DNA of 9,208 nucleotides from Planctomycetaceae bacterium (GTDB lineage: Bacteria; Planctomycetota; Planctomycetia; Pirellulales; UBA1268). Below the pieces are notes generated by a model. The model saw only the letters and a program-made list of their open reading frames with translations, was not told where the DNA came from and ran no database searches. Made by a program: the position numbers and the translations under genes. Positions 1-6,384 of the stretch are shown piece after piece (within the stretch, counting starts at the first letter, position 1; each line of letters begins with the position of its first letter). The stretch covers positions 1 to 9,208 of the forward strand of contig JABHNP010000253.1 of NCBI GenBank assembly GCA_018694455.1, given 5' to 3'.

Positions 1-288
1 CCAGGAGAGGGCTCTGATGGTCATGGGCATGGTGGTGGCCTCAATGACACGTTTGGATGGCTCCAGTTGCCGGCAGTCATACCGGGAGGAAATATGTGGG
101 CGAGCACATATTTCTTCCTCACCGGATTCCATGCAATTCATGTCATCGTTGGTTTAATTGTATTCGGCATTCTTCTTCTTTATGAACTGGGGCCGAAAAG
201 AGCCGGTATGATTGAGAATGCGGGTCTTTATTGGCATTTTGTCGATCTTGTTTGGATCTTTCTATTCCCACTTCTCTATCTGTTTTAA
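1..288 (+). CDS. coxC: Cytochrome c oxidase subunit III, C-terminal part (5' end outside window)
   Basis: This is the membrane subunit III of an aa3/caa3-type haem-copper oxidase, which supports stability and proton delivery of the catalytic subunit I. The frame is open from base 1 and ends at TAA 286-288, so about 95 C-terminal residues are present. A hydrophilic linker rich in Gly and His (GHGHGGG) comes first. Two membrane segments follow, carrying the family signatures STYFFLTGFHAIHV (the FHxxHV element) and YWHFVDLVWIFLFPLLYLF, the usual C-terminus of subunit III. An internal TTG at 67 could be taken for a start, but the open frame and the family length show that the gene begins upstream. 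The subunit IV gene follows after 45 bases, consistent with one operon. The family call is secure. Which oxidase class it belongs to cannot be decided without subunits I and II. Confidence 0.95.
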   Translation, partial: PGEGSDGHGHGGGLNDTFGWLQLPAVIPGGNMWASTYFFLTGFHAIHVIVGLIVFGILLLYELGPKRAGMIENAGLYWHFVDLVWIFLFPLLYLF

Positions 289-333
289 ATTTATTTCCTG
301 AAAGCACTTTACGAGCGTTGCAAGAAAGCAATT

Positions 334-846
334 ATGAATAATTCAGAAACTGACAGCAGTTCGAATGTTACTCATGGTCCTGTCACGTCACATGGCGAGT
401 TGCCTGAAGAAATTCAAACTGGCGGAGAAGACGGCGAGCAGTCGCACGAAGCACATGGCGGAATGATGCAATACATGGCTGTATTTGTCGCTCTTTGCTT
501 CTTAACGACAATGTCTTTTTTGACATACTCATCCTATTGGCCTTGGAAGGACGAACCGCAGGTTGGTTGGGCTTTCATGATGGCAGTGTCATGTACCAAG
601 GCACTGTTGGTCGTTCTCTTTTTCATGCACGTGCTATGGGAAGCCAACTGGAAGTACGTCTTAACCATTCCAGCAGCTATGATGGCAATTTTTCTTGCAA
701 TTATGCTGATACCGGACATTGGCCTTCGGAATCGTATGGTTTCACAGGAACGTGCTCTTCATATGGCTCGTGGTTCTGATGTCTTGCTTTTAGAAAAGGC
801 TGCATCTGCCGATTCATCCGATGAAGTTGGGAAACATGAACATTAA
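334..846 (+). CDS. coxD: Cytochrome c oxidase subunit IV-type small subunit (prokaryotic COX4/CyoD-like)
   Basis: This is a small integral membrane subunit of a bacterial haem-copper oxidase, thought to help assemble or stabilise the subunit I/III core. The 170-residue product has a long acidic and His-rich N-terminal tail (residues 1-45). Three membrane helices follow at about 46-66, 78-101 and 108-127. The second contains the family hallmark, a Lys near its start (K89) followed by FFMH (96-99). After the third helix comes a hydrophilic C-terminal extension of about 40 residues ending in KHEH. At 170 residues it is longer than many family members, which are often near 100-120, because both ends are extended. 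The start is ATG 334, 45 bases after subunit III, with only a weak purine-rich stretch upstream. Its 3' end overlaps the SCO gene, suggesting translational coupling. Confidence 0.9.
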   Translation: MNNSETDSSSNVTHGPVTSHGELPEEIQTGGEDGEQSHEAHGGMMQYMAVFVALCFLTTMSFLTYSSYWPWKDEPQVGWAFMMAVSCTKALLVVLFFMHVLWEANWKYVLTIPAAMMAIFLAIMLIPDIGLRNRMVSQERALHMARGSDVLLLEKAASADSSDEVGKHEH

Positions 847-1513
847 GAAATTAACTTATTCTTTGTCACGAGTTGGACTATCACTTCTGACGGTGTGCCT
901 TATTGGTTGCGGAAACTCGAATGATTCACCAAAGACGAAAGTCTTGCTGGAATCGAAAGACGCCGGGGACGTTGGAATATCATCTGACGTTTCATTGCCA
1001 GTATTTAAAAAAGGTGAGCCTGCGGCGAGATTTGAACTCACTGACCAAGAGGGAAATCAGTTTGATTCGGCAACTTTGAAAGGCAAAGTGTGGATGGGCA
1101 GTGTTTTTTTTGCAAACTGCCCAGGCCCGTGTTTTCGCGAAAATCAAGCAATCGCTGATATCGTACGTGAAATAGATGACCCGAATTTTATTGCGGTGAG
1201 CCTGACCTGTGACCCTGAAAATGATACTCCGGCTGCCCTTGCTCACTATGCAGATCGTTTTGAGGCAGACCCGCAACGATGGAAATTCCTGACAGGTGAT
1301 ATGGACGTTATCAAAAGAGTGGGAACGAAGACATTTTTGTTGCCCGTCGAAATAGGCGTGCATTCAGAGCGAGGCGCTGTGTTTGACCGCGAGGGACGAC
1401 TCCGCGGTAGCTACCATCTCCTTCAAGAAGATAGGGTGGAGCGGCTGAAGAAACTTATTCGTGATGTCCTGGCAGAGGAAGATGCGACGGCACGTGTTGA
1501 GGAAACTGATTGA
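836..1513 (+). CDS. SCO1/SenC-family copper chaperone, predicted lipoprotein
   Basis: SCO proteins have a thioredoxin fold, bind copper outside the cytoplasmic membrane and help build the CuA site of cytochrome c oxidase subunit II. From ATG 836 the product has 225 residues. A short hydrophobic signal ends in the lipobox LIGC (Cys25), so anchoring is probably by lipid rather than by a transmembrane helix. The core carries the copper-binding CPGPC (CxxxC, Cys95 and Cys99) after the strand VFFAN, the DPENDTP segment typical of SCO, and the conserved distal His (His176, in VHSERGAVFD). An in-frame ATG at 821 would add five residues. I prefer 836 because a GGGA-like stretch precedes it and the signal peptide is more compact. 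It overlaps coxD by 11 bases and ends TGATG into the next start, so it is coupled on both sides. Copper delivery to the neighbouring oxidase is the obvious role. Confidence 0.93.
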   Translation: MNIKKLTYSLSRVGLSLLTVCLIGCGNSNDSPKTKVLLESKDAGDVGISSDVSLPVFKKGEPAARFELTDQEGNQFDSATLKGKVWMGSVFFANCPGPCFRENQAIADIVREIDDPNFIAVSLTCDPENDTPAALAHYADRFEADPQRWKFLTGDMDVIKRVGTKTFLLPVEIGVHSERGAVFDREGRLRGSYHLLQEDRVERLKKLIRDVLAEEDATARVEETD

Positions 1514-2010
1514 TGGAGTACGGGTTTCCTTTAGCCATTCATCCGCTTGCGACACTCAATGCAATACTCAATGCGATTGCAGCGGTATTGCTCGTTACTG
1601 GATGGGTGCTGATTGCCCAAGGCAATTGGAAGGCGCATCGCGCGGTTATGGTCGCTGCTTTTTCAGTTTCAACAATTTTTCTTGTGTCATATTTGACCTA
1701 TCACTACCTTGTAGGTCATGTCACGTTTGGCGGGCAGGGTGTGATACGCACCGTATATCTTTGCATTTTAGCTTCTCATATTGTACTCGCAGTTGCGGTG
1801 CCAGTCCTAGCGATCGCTATGTTTGTTCTTGCGTTTCGTGGAAAGTGGGATCGGCATCGGCAGTTGGGGAAAATAACTGTGCCAATCTGGTTGTATGTGT
1901 CAGTAACCGGAGTAGTCATCTACTTCATGGTCTATGTTTTATTTCCTAGTTCGAGCAAGCAGGTAGAAGCGGCGGTCTATGAAGACATTTCATGCCGCTC
2001 CCTGGTGTAG
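1513..2010 (+). CDS. DUF420 membrane protein (CtaM/YozB-like oxidase assembly factor)
   Basis: DUF420 proteins are small four-helix membrane proteins. Family knowledge: the Gram-positive member CtaM (YozB) is needed for active aa3-type oxidase. The 165-residue product has helices at about 14-35, 44-66, 82-107 and 122-144. It carries the histidines expected of the family: HR at 42-43, His64 in YLTYHY, His89 in the third helix, and HR at 115-116 before the last helix (PIWLYVSVTGVVIYFM). These polar residues may bind a metal or haem, but that is inference. ATG 1513 overlaps the SCO stop codon by one base (TGATG). A TTG directly before it (1510) is a less likely start. The C-terminal 20 residues after the last helix are hydrophilic and poorly conserved in appearance. 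Its position directly after SCO supports a job in oxidase maturation. Confidence 0.9.
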   Translation: MEYGFPLAIHPLATLNAILNAIAAVLLVTGWVLIAQGNWKAHRAVMVAAFSVSTIFLVSYLTYHYLVGHVTFGGQGVIRTVYLCILASHIVLAVAVPVLAIAMFVLAFRGKWDRHRQLGKITVPIWLYVSVTGVVIYFMVYVLFPSSSKQVEAAVYEDISCRSLV

Positions 2011-2559
2011 GTTGGGCGCATGCCAGTTTCATTCATGATGTCTGCAAGTCATCAAATCTGGTGCGGGAGAACCAGTCCTTGCTGCCCAAGGTCATTGGAG
2101 TGCAGGGTGACCTGTTGGTACTTAGCCTCATTCAGACTGAGAATTTAATCAAGACTCAAGTGGCTTTTTGGCAAGGTGTCAATCGGTCACATATTTTTGC
2201 TGTGAGTTTTTCAGTCTGCGATTGGTTGACTATAAGGCTTTCGAATGATGTCTTTCTTAAGTGTTTCAAGGCTGGTTAAAAGCCTTTGGTGCAATCTCTG
2301 ACGTATGAATAAAAAGCTTTCCGGATCTGGCATATCGCAGGGTGGTTACTGTCAGTTCCGTGGCGTTCGGCAGGCTTGGGCGTCTTGGGGCAGTGCTGAC
2401 TCGACCTTAAACAGCGTTTCGACTGGGTGATGCATCCTGATGGAGCGATGGGATTATTGATCCCTGCGGGAGATTTGTACACAAGCACTGTTTCGAGTGC
2501 ACTTTCGGCGAACACCGATTATGGCTGTCTCAGTGCAGCGAATTGTCTATACTTTATGT
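2011..2559 (+). other. Gene-poor interval between the oxidase genes and the CPTC protein gene
   Basis: About 550 bases hold no convincing gene. A 95-codon frame begins inside the DUF420 gene (1992-2279), and others run over 2276-2515 (minus) and 2427-2621 (plus). None shows a recognisable domain, a good ribosome site or a plausible signal or membrane layout. Two modest inverted repeats are visible. AAGGCT/AGCCTT at 2268-2286 has a 7-base loop and could end the oxidase transcript, but no T-run follows. GGGAT/ATCCC at 2450-2464 has a 5-base loop. A TATACT hexamer at 2548-2553 lies seven bases before ATG 2560 without a clear -35 partner. I see no tRNA, no recognisable riboswitch and no direct-repeat array. 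Confidence 0.5.
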
Positions 2560-2904
2560 ATGAGAAACCGCCTCGTAGTATGGTCATTTCTGCTTATTGC
2601 ATGCCTTGCAATAAGCAATGATGTATTGGGCTGTCCCACCTGCAAAGATGGGCTGGCAGCAGCAGACAGTGAGGGCGCAAACATAGCTCGAGGATATTTT
2701 TATAGTATCCTTTTGATGATTGCCATGCCGTTTACGCTTGCAGGATCATTTGGTCTTTATGTCTGGCGAGAAACGCGACGACTACAACAGGCCAATAATG
2801 GTGATACAGGGGGAGACAAAAACTCTGTGCCTGATATGTCAAACGCAACAGATGAGTCTTTGGAACGGTCGCATGAAACGCCAATGTCAACAGCAGCGAC
2901 CTGA
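2560..2904 (+). CDS. Small membrane protein with CPTC motif after its signal segment (function unassigned)
   Basis: I do not know a named function for this 114-residue protein. From ATG 2560 it begins with a hydrophobic segment (residues 5-24) ending in VLGC, immediately followed by the paired cysteines CPTCKDG (Cys25 and Cys28). A transmembrane helix at about 47-69 (SILLMIAMPFTLAGSFGLYVW) comes next, then a basic WRETRR stop-transfer and a low-complexity Asn/Ser/Thr-rich tail (about 77-114). Residue 25 could be a lipoprotein cysteine or one half of an extracytoplasmic CxxC metal or thiol site. Similar short CPTCKDG proteins with one helix occur near oxidase genes in planctomycetes as far as I recall, which I could not check. 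In-frame ATGs at 2521 and 2497 would lengthen the N-terminus, but only 2560 gives a compact signal-like start. Its 3' end overlaps the next gene out of frame by 32 bases. Confidence 0.75.
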   Translation: MRNRLVVWSFLLIACLAISNDVLGCPTCKDGLAAADSEGANIARGYFYSILLMIAMPFTLAGSFGLYVWRETRRLQQANNGDTGGDKNSVPDMSNATDESLERSHETPMSTAAT

Positions 2905-4243
2905 TTTCGTGAGAATTCGTCACGCTTTGATGCTGGTTGGAATAGCGGTATGTGTTGCCTTTTTTTTAATAGTGCCGACCGCATCATCTGCAGTTCAATC
3001 GCCACAGGAATATTTTACGACGTGGGACCTCTCTCCGTCGTACCTGCAGAAGCAATTTGATGTGGCGGCGGCGGGTGACATGGTCACGCTTTCGAGTGAC
3101 GAATTTCAAGTAATCTCACGAATTCTGGATCGTTTACAAGGTGCTCCAAGTCAATGGCTTCAAAAGTGGGCGGATGATTCAGTTGCATTTGACAGCAATC
3201 TTATCACGACATACCAACAAGAGTGCCGCTCAGTTCAGGTCATTGGGGACATCGTGAGAGTCAACTGCATCGAGTCGCCACGTAATGTGGCAGCGATAAC
3301 GAGCCTGAAAGAAATCTACGCAGTGCAACTGCTGTTAGAAGATTCCCAGACAGTTTGGGTAGTTGTTCCTGAAATACCAGCGGGTCTACCCGTTGGCCGA
3401 CCTCTTCATCAAAACGGTGGTGCGTCAGTAATACTGCTGCATGTTTCAGGTGAGGATTCGATCAAAAAACAGAAGGAGCCGATTCTTTCAGTAGCTGCGA
3501 GAATTCAGTGGTGGCCGCAGACATCGTTTGGGAAGTTAGGGATGGACTATGGCTTGTTCCAATCAGTTATTGATGGGGATTCTTTACGTGCTGTAGAATC
3601 AGATGCCTTTTATTCCAGCCTTTCTGTAAGTGCAAGACAAAAGAGAATACCTGATGGCCCTCTGATAGATGACAAGTCGCTGGTTGCATTACTTGACCCT
3701 GCTAGTGACTGGCTACGGCTGCACCGGGGGCGGCAGATAACCTTGGATGGAACAGCACGCCGGATTGTAAAAGTTACTGTGGAATCAAAGCGTGAGCAGA
3801 AAATACTCGGTAGTGATCACTACTGGGAAATTTTCTTATTTGTACCGACACCCCTTTTGCAGATTCAGAATGAGTTCCAAGAGACCTACCCAGTTGTTTT
3901 CTGTTGTACAAAATTGCCTCAAGGAATGCCTGTTGGCGAGGGGGTGAACGAAAGATTGAAGGTTACTGGGTTTCTTTTTAAGCGATATCGATATATCACG
4001 CGTCGTTTAAATTATTCAGGAAAGGGGGCCGGGGAAGGAAGGCCTCAGGAGTCGCCGCTTCTTGTCGGTCAAATTCCAGTTTGGGTGCCAGCAAAACAGC
4101 CATCAAAACTTCCTCGTGGAATGACCTGGTTGCCGGTGCTTACTGCAGTCGCTCTCGTTGGTTGGATCGTGAAAGGGTTTTGTCAAAGTCGGCATCGTTC
4201 TCCGTTGAAGGAAAGTCTCCCCGATCAGATTGAACTGCCGTAG
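2873..4243 (+). CDS. Exported tail-anchored protein with two diverged copies of one domain (function unassigned)
   Basis: No known function is recognised. From ATG 2873 the product has 456 residues. It has a hydrophobic signal or anchor at about 18-40 ending in TASSA, a large extracytoplasmic region, a C-terminal membrane helix at about 418-435 and a short basic, then acidic, tail. The large region looks like a tandem duplication. Residues about 45-215 and 225-405 share a hydrophobic VVV/VVF stretch, then IPAGLPVG (168-175) matching LPQGMPVG (348-355), then PILSVAARIQWWP (203-215) matching PLLVGQIPVWVP (395-406). The second copy also has YWEIFLF (317-323) and VTGFLFKRYRY (364-374), the better conserved elements. 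The frame is open upstream to 2720, but that part overlaps the previous gene and is not protein-like. GTG 2909 or ATG 2930 are alternative starts; 2909 gives a tighter signal peptide. A cell-envelope role is inferred from topology only. Confidence 0.8.
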   Translation: MKRQCQQQRPDFVRIRHALMLVGIAVCVAFFLIVPTASSAVQSPQEYFTTWDLSPSYLQKQFDVAAAGDMVTLSSDEFQVISRILDRLQGAPSQWLQKWADDSVAFDSNLITTYQQECRSVQVIGDIVRVNCIESPRNVAAITSLKEIYAVQLLLEDSQTVWVVVPEIPAGLPVGRPLHQNGGASVILLHVSGEDSIKKQKEPILSVAARIQWWPQTSFGKLGMDYGLFQSVIDGDSLRAVESDAFYSSLSVSARQKRIPDGPLIDDKSLVALLDPASDWLRLHRGRQITLDGTARRIVKVTVESKREQKILGSDHYWEIFLFVPTPLLQIQNEFQETYPVVFCCTKLPQGMPVGEGVNERLKVTGFLFKRYRYITRRLNYSGKGAGEGRPQESPLLVGQIPVWVPAKQPSKLPRGMTWLPVLTAVALVGWIVKGFCQSRHRSPLKESLPDQIELP

Positions 4244-4356
4244 TGCTTTTTGGCAAAAGATGACGATTAAAGACCATGGGATTTCTCGAAGGAATTGGCC
4301 CACGGTTGTTGATTCTTTAAGATTCGCAACACTTACGGTGCAGGAGATGCTGTCTC

Positions 4357-4376
4357 GTAATTCTTCAGTGAATTAC
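4357..4376. repeat. Perfect 7-bp inverted repeat between the duplicated-domain gene and mdh
   Basis: GTAATTC (4357-4363) and GAATTAC (4370-4376) are exact reverse complements around the 6-base loop TTCAGT. The hairpin sits in the 245-base gap 4244-4488, which otherwise shows no supported gene; a 76-codon frame there has no features of a protein. The stem is AT-rich and no T-run follows, so it is a poor intrinsic terminator. It could be an operator half-site pair upstream of mdh or chance. Confidence 0.35.
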
Positions 4377-4488
4377 CCCAACGCGATTACTAGAGAAAGC
4401 TTGGGTGGTTTCCGCCATCGAACAGTGTCGATAGAAGTGCAAAATTTTGATTATCAGTAGGTCCTAAATTCAAACATGAGGTAAGAGA

Positions 4489-5433
4489 ATGAGAAGAGCC
4501 AAGATTTCAATTATTGGTGCAGGGAACGTTGGGGCCACAACTGCGCATTGGTGTGCCGCTGCCGAATTGGGAGATGTTGTTCTTCTTGATATACCGGCAA
4601 CAGCAGGTATGCCCGCTGGTAAGGCGCTTGATCTCTTTCAAGCTTCACCAATTGTTGGTTTTGATTCTAAGCTTACAGGAACAACAGATTGGTCCGATAC
4701 GGCTGCTAGTGATGTAGTTGTGGTGACTGCTGGGATTGCGCGCAAGCCCGGTATGAGTAGAGATGACCTTCTGTCCACGAATGCGAAAATTGTAGGTGAC
4801 GTTGCGGGGCAAATTAAGAAAACGAGCCCCGATGCCGTTGTTATTGTTGTATCGAATCCACTTGATGCGATGGTGCAGCGGGTATTCCAGGTGCTTGGTT
4901 TTCCACCAGCGCGTGTCCTTGGTCAGGCGGGCATTCTTGATACGGCTAGATATCGATCATTTTTAGCTATGGAGCTAGGCGTGAGTGTTGAGGACATCAC
5001 TGCAATACTTCTTGGTGGGCATGGTGATACGATGGTTCCGATTCCAAGTTGTACAAGTGTGGGTGGTATTCCAGTGACCCAATTGATTTCGAGCGAACGA
5101 CTTGATTCGATTGTTGAACGCACGAGAAAAGGGGGGGCTGAAATCGTTGGTCTGCTCAAGACAGGAAGTGCGTATTACGCTCCAGCCGCGGCATCTGCCC
5201 AAATGGTTGAAGCCGTTGTGCGAGACAAAAAAAGATTGGTCCCGTGTGCCGCCTATTGTGATACTGAGTATGAAGTTGGCGGATACTTTGTTGGTGTCCC
5301 CGTAATACTAGGTGGTAGCGGCGTGGAAAAAATAGTTGAACTCTCGCTCTTGCCTGATGAAAAAGCGGCATTTAATAAAAGTATCGATGCTGTCCGGGAG
5401 CTTGTTGGCGTTATGGGGAGTCTAACGGCCTAA
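4489..5433 (+). CDS. mdh: Malate dehydrogenase, LDH-like NAD-dependent type
   Basis: This enzyme interconverts malate and oxaloacetate with NAD in the TCA cycle, in the cytoplasm. The 314-residue length is typical of the LDH-like bacterial MDH group. The N-terminal Rossmann fold shows GAGNVG (10-15), with Asp34 at the end of the second strand, where it selects NAD over NADP. The substrate-binding arginines are visible: Arg85 and Arg91 in ARKPGMSRDDLL, and Arg154 in DTARYR. Asn123 (VSNPLD) and the proton-relay His178 (GGHGDTMVP), with Asp151, complete the active site. Arg85 at the specificity position indicates malate rather than lactate. Nothing is missing and the C-terminus is normal. ATG 4489 is preceded by GAGG at 4478-4481, a good Shine-Dalgarno at 7-base spacing. 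It is separated from both neighbours by 200-250 bases and is probably transcribed alone. Confidence 0.97.
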   Translation: MRRAKISIIGAGNVGATTAHWCAAAELGDVVLLDIPATAGMPAGKALDLFQASPIVGFDSKLTGTTDWSDTAASDVVVVTAGIARKPGMSRDDLLSTNAKIVGDVAGQIKKTSPDAVVIVVSNPLDAMVQRVFQVLGFPPARVLGQAGILDTARYRSFLAMELGVSVEDITAILLGGHGDTMVPIPSCTSVGGIPVTQLISSERLDSIVERTRKGGAEIVGLLKTGSAYYAPAAASAQMVEAVVRDKKRLVPCAAYCDTEYEVGGYFVGVPVILGGSGVEKIVELSLLPDEKAAFNKSIDAVRELVGVMGSLTA

Positions 5434-5497
5434 TCGGCGGCCCCGCCTTCCTATTCCCCCCTGTCCACCAGATTCTCTAGAAATCCTTTGTTTTCAA

Positions 5498-5520
5498 CCG
5501 GCAATGCTGCCATTGCCCGG
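5498..5520. repeat. Strong hairpin (9-bp stem) in the mdh-downstream gap
   Basis: CCGGCAATG (5498-5506) pairs with CATTGCCCGG (5511-5520) around the loop CTGC. The pairing is perfect except for one extra C in the right arm. This is the most stable simple hairpin I see in the intergenic DNA of the window. It lies 65 bases after the mdh stop and 115 bases before the next start. A T-run does not follow on either strand, so a classical intrinsic terminator is not supported. It could be an mRNA 3' stabiliser, an atypical terminator or a protein-binding palindrome. A shorter GC hairpin (GGCG/CGCC, 5436-5447) lies directly after the mdh stop. I see no gene in 5434-5634. Confidence 0.5.
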
Positions 5521-5634
5521 AGTGTGCGACTGCGTTAGAAACCCCCTAGCGTGTTGCCGTGAGTGGCCTGCCTGTCGGTAATCGCCAGCAAACACACTTT
5601 GTTTTCGTGAAAAAGGTTTCGTGGAGAATCTGAA

Positions 5635-6351
5635 ATGGTGAATCAGTCAACGGTATTTCATCGTGAACCCAATCCTTGTTCACCAAGCAGCAGTGACCTT
5701 ACATGCACCAATGAGGCTTTGCCTTTGGGTAAATCAGAACAGCTTTTTTTACCATTAGGGTATGAGCCTGGGTATGACTATCCGCTGCTTGTATGGCTTC
5801 CTCAATCAGGTGATACGGACTTTGACCTCGGTCGCACCATGATGCGAATGAGTTTGAGGAATTACCTTGCGGTGCTGCCTGCTGTCCCGTCCGATTCGGA
5901 GAGCTGTTTTCAAGCAATTGACGGAATGATGAGCCGGTACAGCGTTCACTCTCGTAGGGTTTATCTCATTGGTGTTGGGGCAGGGGGAGAAAATGCTTTT
6001 CGGTTTGCCTGTCAGAACCCAGAGTCTTTTGCTGGTGTGGTCTCAATAAATGGCCGGTTTCCTCTGCGTGAGAGATTGCTGGGGCAACTTGGTCGTGTTC
6101 GTTCGCTTCCAATGATGCTTTGTTGTGATGAAAAAACAGAAGCAGGTGGTCTACTGAATGATTGTGATGTGAATCAAACATTACGACTGTTTCATGCTGC
6201 AGGCGGATTGATGTCGATGCGTGTCTATCGAAATAAAAGAAGTGATGGGACTCAGCAGGTACCTTTGGTAGATATGGTCGGGGATATTGATCGGTGGATT
6301 ATGGATGAAGTTTGTCGCGTTCCAGGGGATCAGGTAACTGCTCTCGTCTAG
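5635..6351 (+). CDS. Alpha/beta-hydrolase-fold protein lacking the catalytic serine (probable pseudoenzyme)
   Basis: The 238-residue product resembles the phospholipase/carboxylesterase or PHB-depolymerase-like branch of alpha/beta hydrolases. It has a core strand YPLLVWLPQSG (49-59), a second strand NYLAVLPAVP (76-85), and a helix leading to RRVYLIGVGAGGENAFRFACQ (107-127). The last element sits where family members carry the nucleophile elbow GxSxG. Here the elbow reads G113-V-G-A-G117, so Gly115 replaces the serine. The rest of the elbow helix and ESFAGVVSINGRFP (130-143) fit the fold well. The region where the acid residue is expected reads MLCCDEKTEAG (161-171). The end, DMVGDIDRWIMDEV, keeps the terminal helix but shows no histidine in the usual place. 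There is no signal peptide. GGAG at 5623-5626 supports ATG 5635. The next gene begins 33 bases later, so it may be transcribed with the flagellar genes. Hydrolysis is unlikely; a binding or structural role is inferred. Confidence 0.8.
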   Translation: MVNQSTVFHREPNPCSPSSSDLTCTNEALPLGKSEQLFLPLGYEPGYDYPLLVWLPQSGDTDFDLGRTMMRMSLRNYLAVLPAVPSDSESCFQAIDGMMSRYSVHSRRVYLIGVGAGGENAFRFACQNPESFAGVVSINGRFPLRERLLGQLGRVRSLPMMLCCDEKTEAGGLLNDCDVNQTLRLFHAAGGLMSMRVYRNKRSDGTQQVPLVDMVGDIDRWIMDEVCRVPGDQVTALV

Positions 6352-6384
6352 TTTGGGTAATGCTTGAAGTACAAAGGTTTTATA

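Noticed and set aside
1554..1576. Short direct repeat ACTCAATGC twice in the DUF420 gene
   Set aside because: It only encodes the repeated LNA within LNAILNAIA in a membrane helix; no sign of a repeat element.
1461..1949. 162-codon open frame on + overlapping the DUF420 gene
   Set aside because: It is an out-of-frame shadow: rich in Cys and Ser, with no family pattern, while the overlapping frame is a clear DUF420 protein.
1992..2279. 95-codon frame after DUF420
   Set aside because: It starts inside DUF420 without a ribosome site and has no signal, membrane helix or recognisable motif. Kept only as a possibility inside the gene-poor interval.
2276..2515. 79-codon minus-strand frame
   Set aside because: Composition is not protein-like, there is no ribosome site, and it would be the only minus-strand gene in the window.
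4230..4460. 76-codon frame between the duplicated-domain gene and mdh
   Set aside because: It begins inside the preceding gene, has no motif, and ends shortly before the mdh Shine-Dalgarno; it looks like chance.
5436..5447. GGCG/CGCC hairpin right after mdh as an intrinsic terminator
   Set aside because: The stem is four bases and is followed by a C-rich stretch rather than a T-run.
5554..5582. TTGCCG - 17 bases - GGTAAT as a sigma-70-like promoter before the pseudo-hydrolase gene
   Set aside because: Only four of six bases match in each hexamer, which is expected by chance at this length; position is plausible but evidence is too thin for a feature.
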